Part shown: piece after piece, positions 18,611 to 25,753 of the stretch | How the letters are laid out: each line of letters starts with the position of its first letter | How positions within the stretch are numbered: the stretch's first letter is position 1 | NCBI RefSeq assembly: GCF_009817885.1 | Contig: NZ_CP041764.1 | Location: 4,030,001 to 4,094,000 of the forward strand | DNA from: Serratia rhizosphaerae | GTDB lineage: Bacteria > Pseudomonadota > Gammaproteobacteria > Enterobacterales > Enterobacteriaceae | Length of the DNA stretch: 64,000 nucleotides | Direction of reading: 5' to 3' | The notes under the pieces: generated by a model | Databases searched by the model: none | What the model was told of the DNA's origin: nothing | Seen by the model: only the letters and a program-made list of their open reading frames with translations | Translations under genes and position numbers: made by a program

Positions 18611-18632
18611 AAAAGTAAAACGTTTTACTTTT
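18611..18632 (-). promoter_or_regulatory. LacI-type operator of the MFS operon
   Basis: Perfect 22-bp palindrome whose half is AAAAGTAAAAC, with a central CG as usual for LacI/GntR-type operators. It covers the predicted transcription start region of the MFS gene. Confidence 0.8.
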
Positions 18633-18638
18633 TTGTGA

Positions 18639-18666
18639 GTTTTACGACAGACCGTTAAACAGTCAA
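18639..18666 (-). promoter_or_regulatory. Predicted sigma-70 promoter of the MFS operon
   Basis: On the minus strand TTGACT (18661-18666) is followed after 16 bases by TAAAAC (18639-18644). The operator lies just downstream, so a bound repressor would block initiation. Confidence 0.5.
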
Positions 18667-18853
18667 GGGGATGTCGCAGAGAAGTTAAAAAATTGTGACT
18701 AAGTTAACGTGTCGCCTTGGCGGCTAAAAAGCGCGCCGAGGGTGAAGACTTACCGCTGGCGGCAGGGGAGGCGGGAACTGTTGTTTGATACTGAACGGCT
18801 GAAGATAACGTCGGTTGCCGGGGCATCTGCCGGCACAGAGAAATGGAAAAGCA

Positions 18854-18886
18854 AAAAGCCCGCTTAAGTTTCCTTAAGCGGGCTTC
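18854..18886. terminator. Terminator of the second tRNA-Asn
   Basis: Stem AAGCCCGCTTAAG with its near complement, the same hairpin as after the first tRNA-Asn copy. One changed base lies in the 3' T-run on the plus side. Confidence 0.8.
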
Positions 18887-18894
18887 TCTAAATA

Positions 18895-18970
18895 TGGCTC
18901 CTCTGACTGGACTCGAACCAGTGACATACGGATTAACAGTCCGCCGTTCTACCGACTGAACTACAGAGGA
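18895..18970 (-). tRNA. tRNA-Asn (anticodon GUU), second copy
   Basis: 76 bases identical to the tRNA at 2536-2611, with encoded CCA and identical 5' flank for 20 bases. mtfA lies just upstream on the same strand, as it does near asnT in E. coli. Confidence 0.97.
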
Positions 18971-19072
18971 ATCGTGTGAACGGGGCGCATCATATCCAGC
19001 CGCTCCGGGTGTGTCAACGCTAATTTAGCGCTTTTGATTCAACTGTTCAGCAACTGAGCAGGGCGGGCGTAG

Positions 19073-19861
19073 TTAGGCCTCGCCGCCACCGTGTTCGCTC
19101 TGCCAGCGCTGCAGCCGCGCCAGCGGATCCTGGCGGTAGAAGCGGCAGAACTGCGGGTATAGCGTGGGGAAACGCTGGGCCAGCAGATCCGGCGCGCTGA
19201 AGAAATATTCCGACAGCACCGCAAAGCACTCGGCGGGATCGCTGGCGGCATAGGCGTCGATGCTGGCGGCTTCCTCGCCGACCAGATCGATCTCGTCCTG
19301 AATGGCCTCCATCGCGCCGTGCAGTTCGTGCTCCCAGGCCGCCACCTCGCGCAGCGGCATCGGCGGTACGCCGTTGGCGACGCCGCCGTTGCGCATATCC
19401 AGCTTATGCGTCGCTTCGTGGATCACCAGGTTAAAGCCGGACAGATCGAACGAGTCCTGCACGTCCTGCCAGTTCAGCACGATGGGGCCTTGCTCCCAGC
19501 TCTGTCCGGACTGCACCACCGGCCCGGAATGCACCAGCCCCAGATCGTCCTGCCACTCCTCTTCCACCACAAACGGGGAAGGATACAGCAGGATTTCATT
19601 GAAGCCGTCCAGAACGTCGACGCCCAGCTCCAGCACCGGCAGGGCGAACAGCAGGGCAATGCGCATCTGCATCAGCGGCGTCAGCGGTAGCCCCTGCAGC
19701 GGCACGATGCGTTTTTGCTGCAGCAGTTTCTCGGCAAGCGCCGCCAGTCGGCGGCATTCATCGTCATCAAGCGGCATCAGCAACGGAATCGCCAGCGCTT
19801 CCTGCCATTGGGCGGGCGTCAGCGCCGGGGAGGGCGTGGTTTTCCATGGCCATCTAATCAT
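19073..19861 (-). CDS. mtfA: DgsA/Mlc anti-repressor MtfA (zinc metallopeptidase fold)
   Basis: MtfA binds the glucose repressor Mlc (DgsA) and so relieves repression of ptsG. It also has zinc-dependent aminopeptidase activity in vitro. The 262-residue product follows E. coli MtfA from memory across its length. The zinc site HEATH is at residues 148-152, and a conserved block ELVGE-type/AASIDAYAASDPAECFAVL contains the third ligand glutamate. The start MIRWPWK (19861) is chosen to match the family. Two further in-frame start codons 12-15 bases upstream give MMSAL extensions and cannot be excluded. It lies beside tRNA-Asn, as in E. coli. Confidence 0.92.
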   Translation of the reverse strand: MIRWPWKTTPSPALTPAQWQEALAIPLLMPLDDDECRRLAALAEKLLQQKRIVPLQGLPLTPLMQMRIALLFALPVLELGVDVLDGFNEILLYPSPFVVEEEWQDDLGLVHSGPVVQSGQSWEQGPIVLNWQDVQDSFDLSGFNLVIHEATHKLDMRNGGVANGVPPMPLREVAAWEHELHGAMEAIQDEIDLVGEEAASIDAYAASDPAECFAVLSEYFFSAPDLLAQRFPTLYPQFCRFYRQDPLARLQRWQSEHGGGEA

Positions 19862-20171
19862 CAGGGCACTCATCAATGCTTATAGGTTCGGTAGCGTCAG
19901 GCTTGCTTGAGTAAAAATGCCGCAAAATCAGCCGTGATAGCAAGTGTTTTAAGCGAGAGGCATCGCCGCCAGGGCAAAAATGCGTATAGTGACCATTCAA
20001 ACACTTAGCGCCGTTTGCGTCAGCGACCGCAATCACAGTTAAGCGATATGATGACGACGCGATGTCGCAGGTATTTATTGGCAGATTTGCGGAAAAAAGT
20101 TTCACCGGTAAAACTTTATCGCGCAATCATTTATTTTATTCTACCGGACGCGCATTGCGTTTGTTCACTTC

Positions 20172-20200
20172 TTGACAACATTTTGGCCGGTTGCTAATAG
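20172..20200 (+). promoter_or_regulatory. Sigma-70 promoter of the formamidase/aminotransferase operon
   Basis: TTGACA (20172-20177), 17 bases, TAATAG (20195-20200). It lies about 38 bases upstream of the hydrolase ATG. The rest of 19862-20237 shows no gene. Confidence 0.7.
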
Positions 20201-20237
20201 TTAATCCATATATTAAATAATAAACAAAGTTCAATAT

Positions 20238-21041
20238 ATGAAACTAATGCCGGGGAGTTATGATAATGGCACTACGGTGGATGATGAGGCGGAAATTCTG
20301 GCTTCATTTCAGCACCGCAGCCGCGAGGTTTATCAAAAATTCAATTCTGACGGTGATGTTCCCTATGGGGAATTGCCGCGTCAAACCATTGATTGGCTAT
20401 ATTCTCCCCATTCGGTTGTCGGAACGCTGATATTTATTCACGGCGGTTACTGGCAATTTTGTAATAAAGAAGATTTTGCCTTTATCGCTGCGGTGCCGCT
20501 GACTCTGGGGCTGGACGTGGTGTTGGTGGAATATAGCCATGCGCCGCAGGCGACGCTGACGGATATCGACGGGGAAATCGGCGCGGCGCTGAGCGAGATC
20601 CAACGCCGGCTGGCGCAGCGACCGCCGTGCGGGCCGGTCTATCTGGCCGGGCATTCGGCCGGCGGGCAGCTGGTTGCCCGCTGGCAGCAGCATCCGCTGG
20701 CGGATGCTGTGTTCCCGATCAGCGGTATCTTTGAGCTGGAGCCGCTGCTGTCTACCTACGTCAACCACCGCCTGCAGCTGACGGCGGCCGAAATCGCCGC
20801 GCTCAGCCCGGCGCGGCATATTCCCGCACGGCTTACGCCGATGACGCTGTTCTACGGCGCGCAGGAGCTGCCGGAGCTGATCGGCCAAAGCGAACACTAC
20901 TGCCAGGCGCTGCGTCAGCAGGGCTTGTCGGTCGGGCTGCAGGCGGTGGACGGCGCCAATCATTACAACGTGCTGGACGCGCTGTTTGCCGCTGACGGGG
21001 CGTTAATTCATCTACTGGAACAGGGGGAAGATGGCCGATGA
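20238..21041 (+). CDS. Alpha/beta hydrolase, kynurenine-formamidase-like
   Basis: 267-residue cytoplasmic alpha/beta hydrolase. The oxyanion-hole motif HGGYW (about residues 70-74) is the signature of the arylformamidase/BNA7-like branch. The nucleophile elbow is GHSAGG near residue 138, and a C-terminal NHYN carries the catalytic histidine. It overlaps the RidA gene by four bases (ATGA) and heads an operon with RidA, an aromatic-type aminotransferase and an amino acid permease. This suggests deformylation or amide hydrolysis during use of an aromatic amino acid derivative. Formylkynurenine is a possible substrate, but no kynureninase or tryptophan dioxygenase gene is beside it. Confidence 0.8.
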   Translation: MKLMPGSYDNGTTVDDEAEILASFQHRSREVYQKFNSDGDVPYGELPRQTIDWLYSPHSVVGTLIFIHGGYWQFCNKEDFAFIAAVPLTLGLDVVLVEYSHAPQATLTDIDGEIGAALSEIQRRLAQRPPCGPVYLAGHSAGGQLVARWQQHPLADAVFPISGIFELEPLLSTYVNHRLQLTAAEIAALSPARHIPARLTPMTLFYGAQELPELIGQSEHYCQALRQQGLSVGLQAVDGANHYNVLDALFAADGALIHLLEQGEDGR

Positions 21042-21409
21042 GAACCATCGTCGACACCGGGCTGCCGGATATCGGGCAGCCCTTTTCATGGGCGACACGC
21101 GGCGGCGGTATGTTGTTTACCGCCCACGGCCCGGTGCGTGCGGACGGCACGATTGAAACCGGCGCGGCGGAGCGGCAGATAGCGCTGACGTTCGATAATC
21201 TGGCGCAAACGCTGCGCGCCGCCAACAGCCACAGCGATAACGTGCTGCAGGTGATTGTTTATCTGACCGACGTGAATGACGTCAAACTGCTCGATGAAAT
21301 ATATAAACGCTATTTTAATCCGCCTTATCCCAACCGTTCGACGGTCATTGTCGATAAACTGGTGGTGCCGGGAATGAAAATAGAAATCACCGTCAGCGCC
21401 TGCGATTAA
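21038..21409 (+). CDS. RidA/YjgF family protein (enamine/imine deaminase)
   Basis: 123-residue RidA-family protein. RidA proteins hydrolyse reactive enamine or imine intermediates released by PLP enzymes. The conserved arginine in YPNRSTV near residue 103 and the C-terminal KIEITVSA block are present. Its ATG overlaps the stop of the hydrolase gene, indicating translational coupling. Pairing with a downstream PLP aminotransferase fits protection of, or help to, that reaction. Whether it acts as a dedicated pathway enzyme, as in some aminomuconate deaminases, cannot be told. Confidence 0.87.
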   Translation: MRTIVDTGLPDIGQPFSWATRGGGMLFTAHGPVRADGTIETGAAERQIALTFDNLAQTLRAANSHSDNVLQVIVYLTDVNDVKLLDEIYKRYFNPPYPNRSTVIVDKLVVPGMKIEITVSACD

Positions 21410-21432
21410 ATTATTTAAATAATCTGCTTATT

Positions 21433-21462
21433 AACGCCGTGCCATTTTTATTTGGCGGCGTT
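21433..21462 (+). other. Intergenic hairpin between ridA-like gene and aminotransferase
   Basis: AACGCC pairs with GGCGTT across an inner GCC/GGC extension and a T-rich loop, followed by an AT-rich tract. It could act as a partial terminator or attenuator inside the operon. Confidence 0.4.
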
Positions 21463-21511
21463 ATTTATTCCATTTACCTGCCGGCCCATTAATGATGGGC
21501 TAAGGATAACT

Positions 21512-22702
21512 ATGTTCGCACATCTGCAACCTTCCGCCGCCGATCCTATTATGTCGTTAATGGAGGCCTATTTACGGGATGATAATCCGCAAAAGGTTAA
21601 TTTAGGTATCGGCCTGTATTACGACGAACAGGGCAATATCCCGCTGATGCAGGCGGTGCGGCAGGCGGAGCAACGCTTACTGACGCAGGGTCATCCGCAC
21701 GGTTATCCGCCGATTGAAGGCAGCGCGGCCTTTGCCGCGCAGGTACAGCGTCTGCTGCTGGGCGAGGAGGTCTCCGCATGCGGACTGGCGACGGTGCAGA
21801 CGGTCGGTGGTTCCGGGGCGCTAAAGCTGGCGGCGGATTTTCTGCGTGATTATCTTTCCCGCGAGGAGATCTGGCTGTCAGACCCGACCTGGGCCAACCA
21901 CGGGGCGATTTTCGCCGGCGCCGGCCTGCAAACGCACAGCTATCCCTATTTTGACGATATCGCCGGCGAGCTGCGCTTTGAGGCGATGCTGGAATGCTTC
22001 AACGGCCTGCCGGCCGGGGCGGTGGTGTTATTGCATCCCTGCTGCCATAACCCGACCGGCACCGATCTGACGCCGGCGCAGTGGCGCACGGTGATTGAGG
22101 TGATGCAGCAGCGTCGCCTGCTGCCGCTGTTTGACATCGCCTATCAGGGATTCGGCGATGGTCTGGAGCAGGACGCCTATGCGCTGCGCGCGGCGCATCG
22201 GGCCGGGCTGGACTGCCTGATCGCCAACTCATTTTCCAAAAACGCGGCGCTGTACGGCCTGCGGCTGGGGGCGTTGACGCTGTGCTGCGGCGATGCGCAG
22301 ACGGCGTCGAATGCGCAAGGCGCGCTGAAAACCCTGATCCGCCGCAGCTACTCCTGCCCGCCGACCCACGGCGGCCGAATTATGGAAACCATTCTGACGG
22401 ATGATGCACTGCGTCACCTGTGGCGCAGCGAACTTGACGCCATGCGCGATCGCATCCGTCAGATGCGCCTGCGGCTGGCCAGCGGGCTTGAGCAGGGCGG
22501 TTCGGCGCTGGACTACCGGCGAATTCGCGACCAGCGCGGCATGTTCAGCTACACCGGCCTCAATCCGCAGCAGTTGGAGACGCTGCGGCAGCGCTACGCC
22601 ATCTACCTGGTGGCGCCCGGTCGCATGTGCCTGCCGGGCCTGAACCTGAACAATATCGACTATGTCGCCGACGCCATTCTGGCCGTTTCCCGCAGCGTGT
22701 GA
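21512..22702 (+). CDS. Aromatic/aspartate aminotransferase (class I, TyrB/AspC-like)
   Basis: 396-residue PLP aminotransferase of the Ia subgroup. It begins MFAHLQPSAADPI like TyrB and AspC and has their length. The conserved HPCCHNPTG motif near residue 180 and the PLP lysine in SFSKNAALYG near residue 245 are visible, with the substrate arginine region near the C-terminus. The start follows TAAGGA. It lies between a RidA gene and an amino acid permease, so it is likely a catabolic aminotransferase for an aromatic amino acid, or for kynurenine, rather than the housekeeping TyrB. Substrate preference is inference. Confidence 0.88.
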   Translation: MFAHLQPSAADPIMSLMEAYLRDDNPQKVNLGIGLYYDEQGNIPLMQAVRQAEQRLLTQGHPHGYPPIEGSAAFAAQVQRLLLGEEVSACGLATVQTVGGSGALKLAADFLRDYLSREEIWLSDPTWANHGAIFAGAGLQTHSYPYFDDIAGELRFEAMLECFNGLPAGAVVLLHPCCHNPTGTDLTPAQWRTVIEVMQQRRLLPLFDIAYQGFGDGLEQDAYALRAAHRAGLDCLIANSFSKNAALYGLRLGALTLCCGDAQTASNAQGALKTLIRRSYSCPPTHGGRIMETILTDDALRHLWRSELDAMRDRIRQMRLRLASGLEQGGSALDYRRIRDQRGMFSYTGLNPQQLETLRQRYAIYLVAPGRMCLPGLNLNNIDYVADAILAVSRSV

Positions 22703-22718
22703 ACAAGGTGGATTAACG

Positions 22719-24122
22719 ATGAAAGATCAGGCGCGTTTTGATGAAATCGCCCGGCGGCAGGGCGGGCTGAAAAAGCAGCTGACGGCCGGGCAGATGTCGA
22801 TGCTGGCCATCGGCGGCGCGATAGGCACCGGCCTGTTTCTCGGCAGCGCTTACGCGATACAGATGGCCGGGCCGAGCGTACTGCTGAGTTACCTGATTGG
22901 CGGCGTGGTGGCGCTGCTGCTGATGGGCTGCCTGGCGGAGATGACCTCGCAGCACCCGACCTCCGGTTCGTTCGGCGATTACGCGGAGTTTTACCTCAGC
23001 CCGCTGTGCGGTTTTTTAGTGCGTTACTCCTACTGGTCGTGCGTGGTGCTGGCGGTGGGCACCGAGGTGACCGCCATCGGCATGTATATGCAGTTCTGGT
23101 TCCCGGATACGCCGGCCTGGCCGTGGGTGCTGCTGTTCTCCGCCGCGGTGGTCGTCATTAATCTGGTCGGCGTGAAGTCTTTCGGCCAGGTGGAGTATGC
23201 GCTGTCGGCCATCAAGGTGCTGGCGATTGGCGCGTTTATCGCCATCGGCGTCGGCATCCTGATCTTTTCCGCCAACCCGCATTTTGGCCTGCACAACTTT
23301 ACCGCCGGCGGCGGCTTTTTCCCGTTTGGCCTGAGCGGTATGTGGTTTGCGGTGATCGTGTCGATCTTCAGCTACCTGAGCATTGAGATGATTGCGGTAG
23401 CCGCCGGCGAGGCGAAAAATCCGGTGGTGGCGGTACGCAGCGCCTTTAAGGGCACCATCTTACGGCTGTTTATTTTCTATATGTTGTCGATTGCGCTGAT
23501 GCTGGCGATTGTGCCCTGGCGCCAGTCCGGTACCGGGGAAAGTCCGTTTCTGGTGGCGATGAACGTTATCCACCTGCCGGCGGCCGGCGGCATCTTCAAC
23601 TTTGTCGTGCTGATTGCCGCCCTGTCGGCGATGAACAGCCAGCTGTATATCACTACCCGCATGATGTTTTCGCTGGCGCGCGCCGGGCAGGCGCCGGCGG
23701 CGCTGGGGCGCGTCAGCAAGCGCGGAATCCCGCTCAACGCGCTGGCGATGTCATGCATCGGCATTGTGGTGTCGATTGTGCTGAGCCTGGTGGCGCCGGA
23801 ACAGTCCTTCGCCGCGATGATGTCGATATCGGTGTTCGGCGCCTGTTTCACCTGGCTGATGATTTTTATCACTCACCTGTTTTTCCGCCGCCATCACGGC
23901 GGGATGCCTCTGAAGTTCCGCATGTGGGGCTTCCCCTATACCACGTTGCTCGGGGCGGGGCTGATGCTGGCGCTGATGATCTCCACCGCCTTTACCGACT
24001 TTTTCCATATGACGCTGTGGTTCGGCATCCCGTTTACCCTGCTGCTGGCGGGCATCTATCTGTATCGCCTGCGCCGCCGGCCGGCGGCCCACGCGGTGAG
24101 GCCGACGCCGGGCATGGAGTAG
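22719..24122 (+). CDS. Amino acid permease, APC superfamily (AAT family)
   Basis: 467-residue inner-membrane permease with about twelve helices. The AAT-family signature GGAIGTGLFLGS near residue 32 and the consensus GEAKNP near residue 230 are present. The start MKDQARFDE is set by AAGGTG eight bases upstream. It begins 16 bases after the aminotransferase stop and is the last gene of the operon. It probably imports the amino acid that the operon consumes. Relatives carry aromatic, branched or gamma-aminobutyrate substrates; nothing in the sequence decides between them. Confidence 0.88.
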   Translation: MKDQARFDEIARRQGGLKKQLTAGQMSMLAIGGAIGTGLFLGSAYAIQMAGPSVLLSYLIGGVVALLLMGCLAEMTSQHPTSGSFGDYAEFYLSPLCGFLVRYSYWSCVVLAVGTEVTAIGMYMQFWFPDTPAWPWVLLFSAAVVVINLVGVKSFGQVEYALSAIKVLAIGAFIAIGVGILIFSANPHFGLHNFTAGGGFFPFGLSGMWFAVIVSIFSYLSIEMIAVAAGEAKNPVVAVRSAFKGTILRLFIFYMLSIALMLAIVPWRQSGTGESPFLVAMNVIHLPAAGGIFNFVVLIAALSAMNSQLYITTRMMFSLARAGQAPAALGRVSKRGIPLNALAMSCIGIVVSIVLSLVAPEQSFAAMMSISVFGACFTWLMIFITHLFFRRHHGGMPLKFRMWGFPYTTLLGAGLMLALMISTAFTDFFHMTLWFGIPFTLLLAGIYLYRLRRRPAAHAVRPTPGME

Positions 24123-24132
24123 CGGGGGCGGA

Positions 24133-24154
24133 CGCGCCTCCTGCAGGAGGCGCG
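24133..24154. other. Perfect 22-bp palindrome after permease gene
   Basis: Arms CGCGCCTCC/GGAGGCGCG around TGCA, 10 bases after the permease stop. No T-run follows on either strand, so it is a possible but unproven terminator. Confidence 0.4.
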
Positions 24155-24179
24155 AAGTGTCCGTTAAGATACCGGAAAA

Positions 24180-24638
24180 TTATGATGTGAAATCATAGAC
24201 TACTTGCACAACGACACCTTTTTCACTTTTCAGTTTCATGACCATGACCATGACCATGACCATGACCATGACCATGACCGTTTCCACGGGGTCTTTGCCT
24301 TTCCAGCATTCATTGTCAATATTACAGTTATCCTGACGCTGGTAGCCAATGGATGTCAGGTAATTATCAATTTTGCTGGTATCCTCAGTCGCGTAAAAGT
24401 TTACGGCGTACACATGCGTTGAAGGACCTGTAATGTTGGCGAAGTCAAAGTCATAACGGGGGGAGATTCGTGGCATTTTTTTCAGGATATCTGGGGTATA
24501 AAATGCATACTCTCGCTTATCCTGCTCGGTATAGTGTGCACTGCCGGCAAACTCCATCTGGATTAACGGCCAGGAATAGAGCAACCCCGCGACAATCAGC
24601 ACTGCCACGATGCCAACGATTTTCGACGACTTTTTCAT
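24180..24638 (-). CDS. Membrane-anchored hypothetical protein with VM repeat
   Basis: Unrecognised 152-residue protein with a single N-terminal hydrophobic helix (residues 7-27), then a soluble part probably outside the membrane. It is a paralogue of the 143-residue product at 49364-49795: shared blocks are MEFAGSAHYTEQD, YTPDILKKMP and the central TGP region. It has two cysteines in the soluble part. Near the C-terminus seven Val-Met pairs come from a hexanucleotide repeat absent from the paralogue. Its ATG overlaps the stop of an upstream gene remnant (ATGA), an arrangement repeated in the other copy. Function unknown. Confidence 0.7.
   Translation of the reverse strand: MKKSSKIVGIVAVLIVAGLLYSWPLIQMEFAGSAHYTEQDKREYAFYTPDILKKMPRISPRYDFDFANITGPSTHVYAVNFYATEDTSKIDNYLTSIGYQRQDNCNIDNECWKGKDPVETVMVMVMVMVMVMVMKLKSEKGVVVQVVYDFTS
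24237..24278. repeat. Hexanucleotide tandem repeat (CATGAC)7
   Basis: Seven perfect six-base units inside the 152-residue gene, read on minus as GTC ATG (Val-Met). Slippage would alter the number of Val-Met pairs without shifting the frame. Confidence 0.97.
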
Positions 24639-24742
24639 AATGGCAAGATTCCCCCCCGTGCTCTGTCGATAAATGAGCCATTGCGAGACGCTACTACAAC
24701 GTTGCCAGATTTGAAATCGCTATAAGGCCGGATTGTCTTCAT
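24635..24742 (-). pseudogene. 3' remnant of a gene paralogous to 49792-50505
   Basis: The last 35 codons (KTIRPYSDFKSGNVVVAS and on) match the end of the intact gene at 49792-50505 (RTVVPYSDFQSGNVM). Everything upstream is gone: on the plus strand the sequence switches at about 24743-24746 to a truncated lipoprotein gene. The remnant still ends in an ATGA overlap with the next gene. Confidence 0.75.
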
Positions 24743-24745
24743 AAT

Positions 24746-25100
24746 GTGCTGCTGACTGCCTGCGAGTCCAGGCTGTGCCGACGTGACTATTAAAGATAAC
24801 CGTCTGTGCGTGTCTATCCCGGCAGGGAAAAATGAATACCTGAACGGATTACAAATCGTTGATGCTGAGGGCCGCATTTTCCGCAAATACTTGGCTGCAG
24901 ACGCCAGCGTGGCGCCTATTCCTGTACTTTCCGGCCGCTGTATTCCTGATTTCGGTTATCCGTTTAAGGCGGGCGGCCAATATGGTATCCAGGTGGAAAC
25001 TTTCTTTACCGATGCCCGGCGGCCCGGTGGGAACAGCTACTCGGCGTCGTTCAGACTGTACCGCGAGCAGGGCGTGCTCAAGGTGGCCAGGGCAGGGTGA
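24746..25100 (+). pseudogene. Truncated and frameshifted lipoprotein gene (T6SS-immunity-like)
   Basis: The open part from GTG 24783 encodes 105 residues (VTIKDNRLCVSIPAG) that resemble, from memory, a family annotated as putative T6SS immunity periplasmic lipoproteins. Just upstream, in another frame, stands a lipobox-like VLLTAC. Removing one base near 24769 would join it to CADVTIKDN in frame. No signal-peptide hydrophobic region lies further upstream, where a remnant of a minus-strand gene begins. I read it as a gene that lost its 5' end and gained a frameshift. The family call is tentative. Confidence 0.5.
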
Positions 25101-25145
25101 CGGGGCGTCCGTGGCGGCAGGGTCAGCGTTAACCCCGCCGGCGGA

Positions 25146-25742
25146 TTACAGCTGGCTTTTCGGCACCAGACGATCGCCGAAGGTCAGGCGCTGGCGGTCT
25201 GGCTCGGCTTCGCTCAGCGGCGCGACTTCCCGCAGGGTGGTTTTGCAGCGCGTCACCAGATCCTGATACTCCTGGGTGCCGACGCGTTTCCAGGCCAGCT
25301 CCTGTTCGCTCAGCTCGCGCAGCACCCGCGCCGGGCTGCCGAGCACCAGCTTATTGGCGTCGAACACCGCCGCGGCCTTGATAAACGAACAGGCGCCGAC
25401 GATGGTGTTTTCACCGACGACCGCGCCGTCCATCACCACCGCATTCATGCCGACCATCGCGTTGCGGCCGATGCGGCAGCCGTGCAGGATGGCGCCGTGG
25501 CCGATATGACCATCCTGTTCCACCACCGTGTCCTGCTGCGGGAAACCGTGCATCACGCAGTTGTCCTGAATATTGGCGCCGTCCTCAATCACCAGCCGGC
25601 CAAAGTCGCCGCGCAGGCTGGCGTTGGGGCCGATATACACCCCTTTGCCGATAATCACATCGCCGATCAGCACCGCCGTCGGGTGCACATAGCTGCTGGG
25701 GTCGACTACCGGCGTCAGGCCGTCAATTTGATACACAGGCAT
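25146..25742 (-). CDS. paaY: Phenylacetate pathway thioesterase/hexapeptide protein PaaY
   Basis: 198-residue left-handed beta-helix protein of the gamma-carbonic-anhydrase-like hexapeptide family. In E. coli, PaaY is a thioesterase that helps relieve CoA-thioester dead ends and is needed with PaaX for full regulation of the pathway. The product matches E. coli PaaY over its length from memory (MPVYQIDGLTPVV, NIQDNCVMHGFP, LGSPARVLRELSE). Metal-binding histidines occur in the MHGFP and GHIGHGA blocks. The start at 25742 gives the family N-terminus. It follows paaX by 11 bases and ends the operon. Confidence 0.95.
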   Translation of the reverse strand: MPVYQIDGLTPVVDPSSYVHPTAVLIGDVIIGKGVYIGPNASLRGDFGRLVIEDGANIQDNCVMHGFPQQDTVVEQDGHIGHGAILHGCRIGRNAMVGMNAVVMDGAVVGENTIVGACSFIKAAAVFDANKLVLGSPARVLRELSEQELAWKRVGTQEYQDLVTRCKTTLREVAPLSEAEPDRQRLTFGDRLVPKSQL

Positions 25743-25753
25743 GTGGCTACTCC

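Larger units (their letters stand above)
18853..18990. repeat. tRNA-Asn direct repeat, copy 2
   Basis: Second copy of the 138-bp tRNA-Asn segment at 2494-2631, with two mismatches in the terminator region. Confidence 0.9.

Noticed and set aside
2494..18990. tRNA-Asn repeats considered as attL/attR of an integrative element
   Set aside because: No integrase, excisionase or phage gene lies between them, each copy is a complete tRNA with its own terminator, and nac near asn tRNAs is also found in E. coli.
24133..24154. 22-bp palindrome considered as a regulatory operator
   Set aside because: It lies after a stop codon and not near any promoter; a weak terminator or chance palindrome is more likely, and no T-run allows a firm call.
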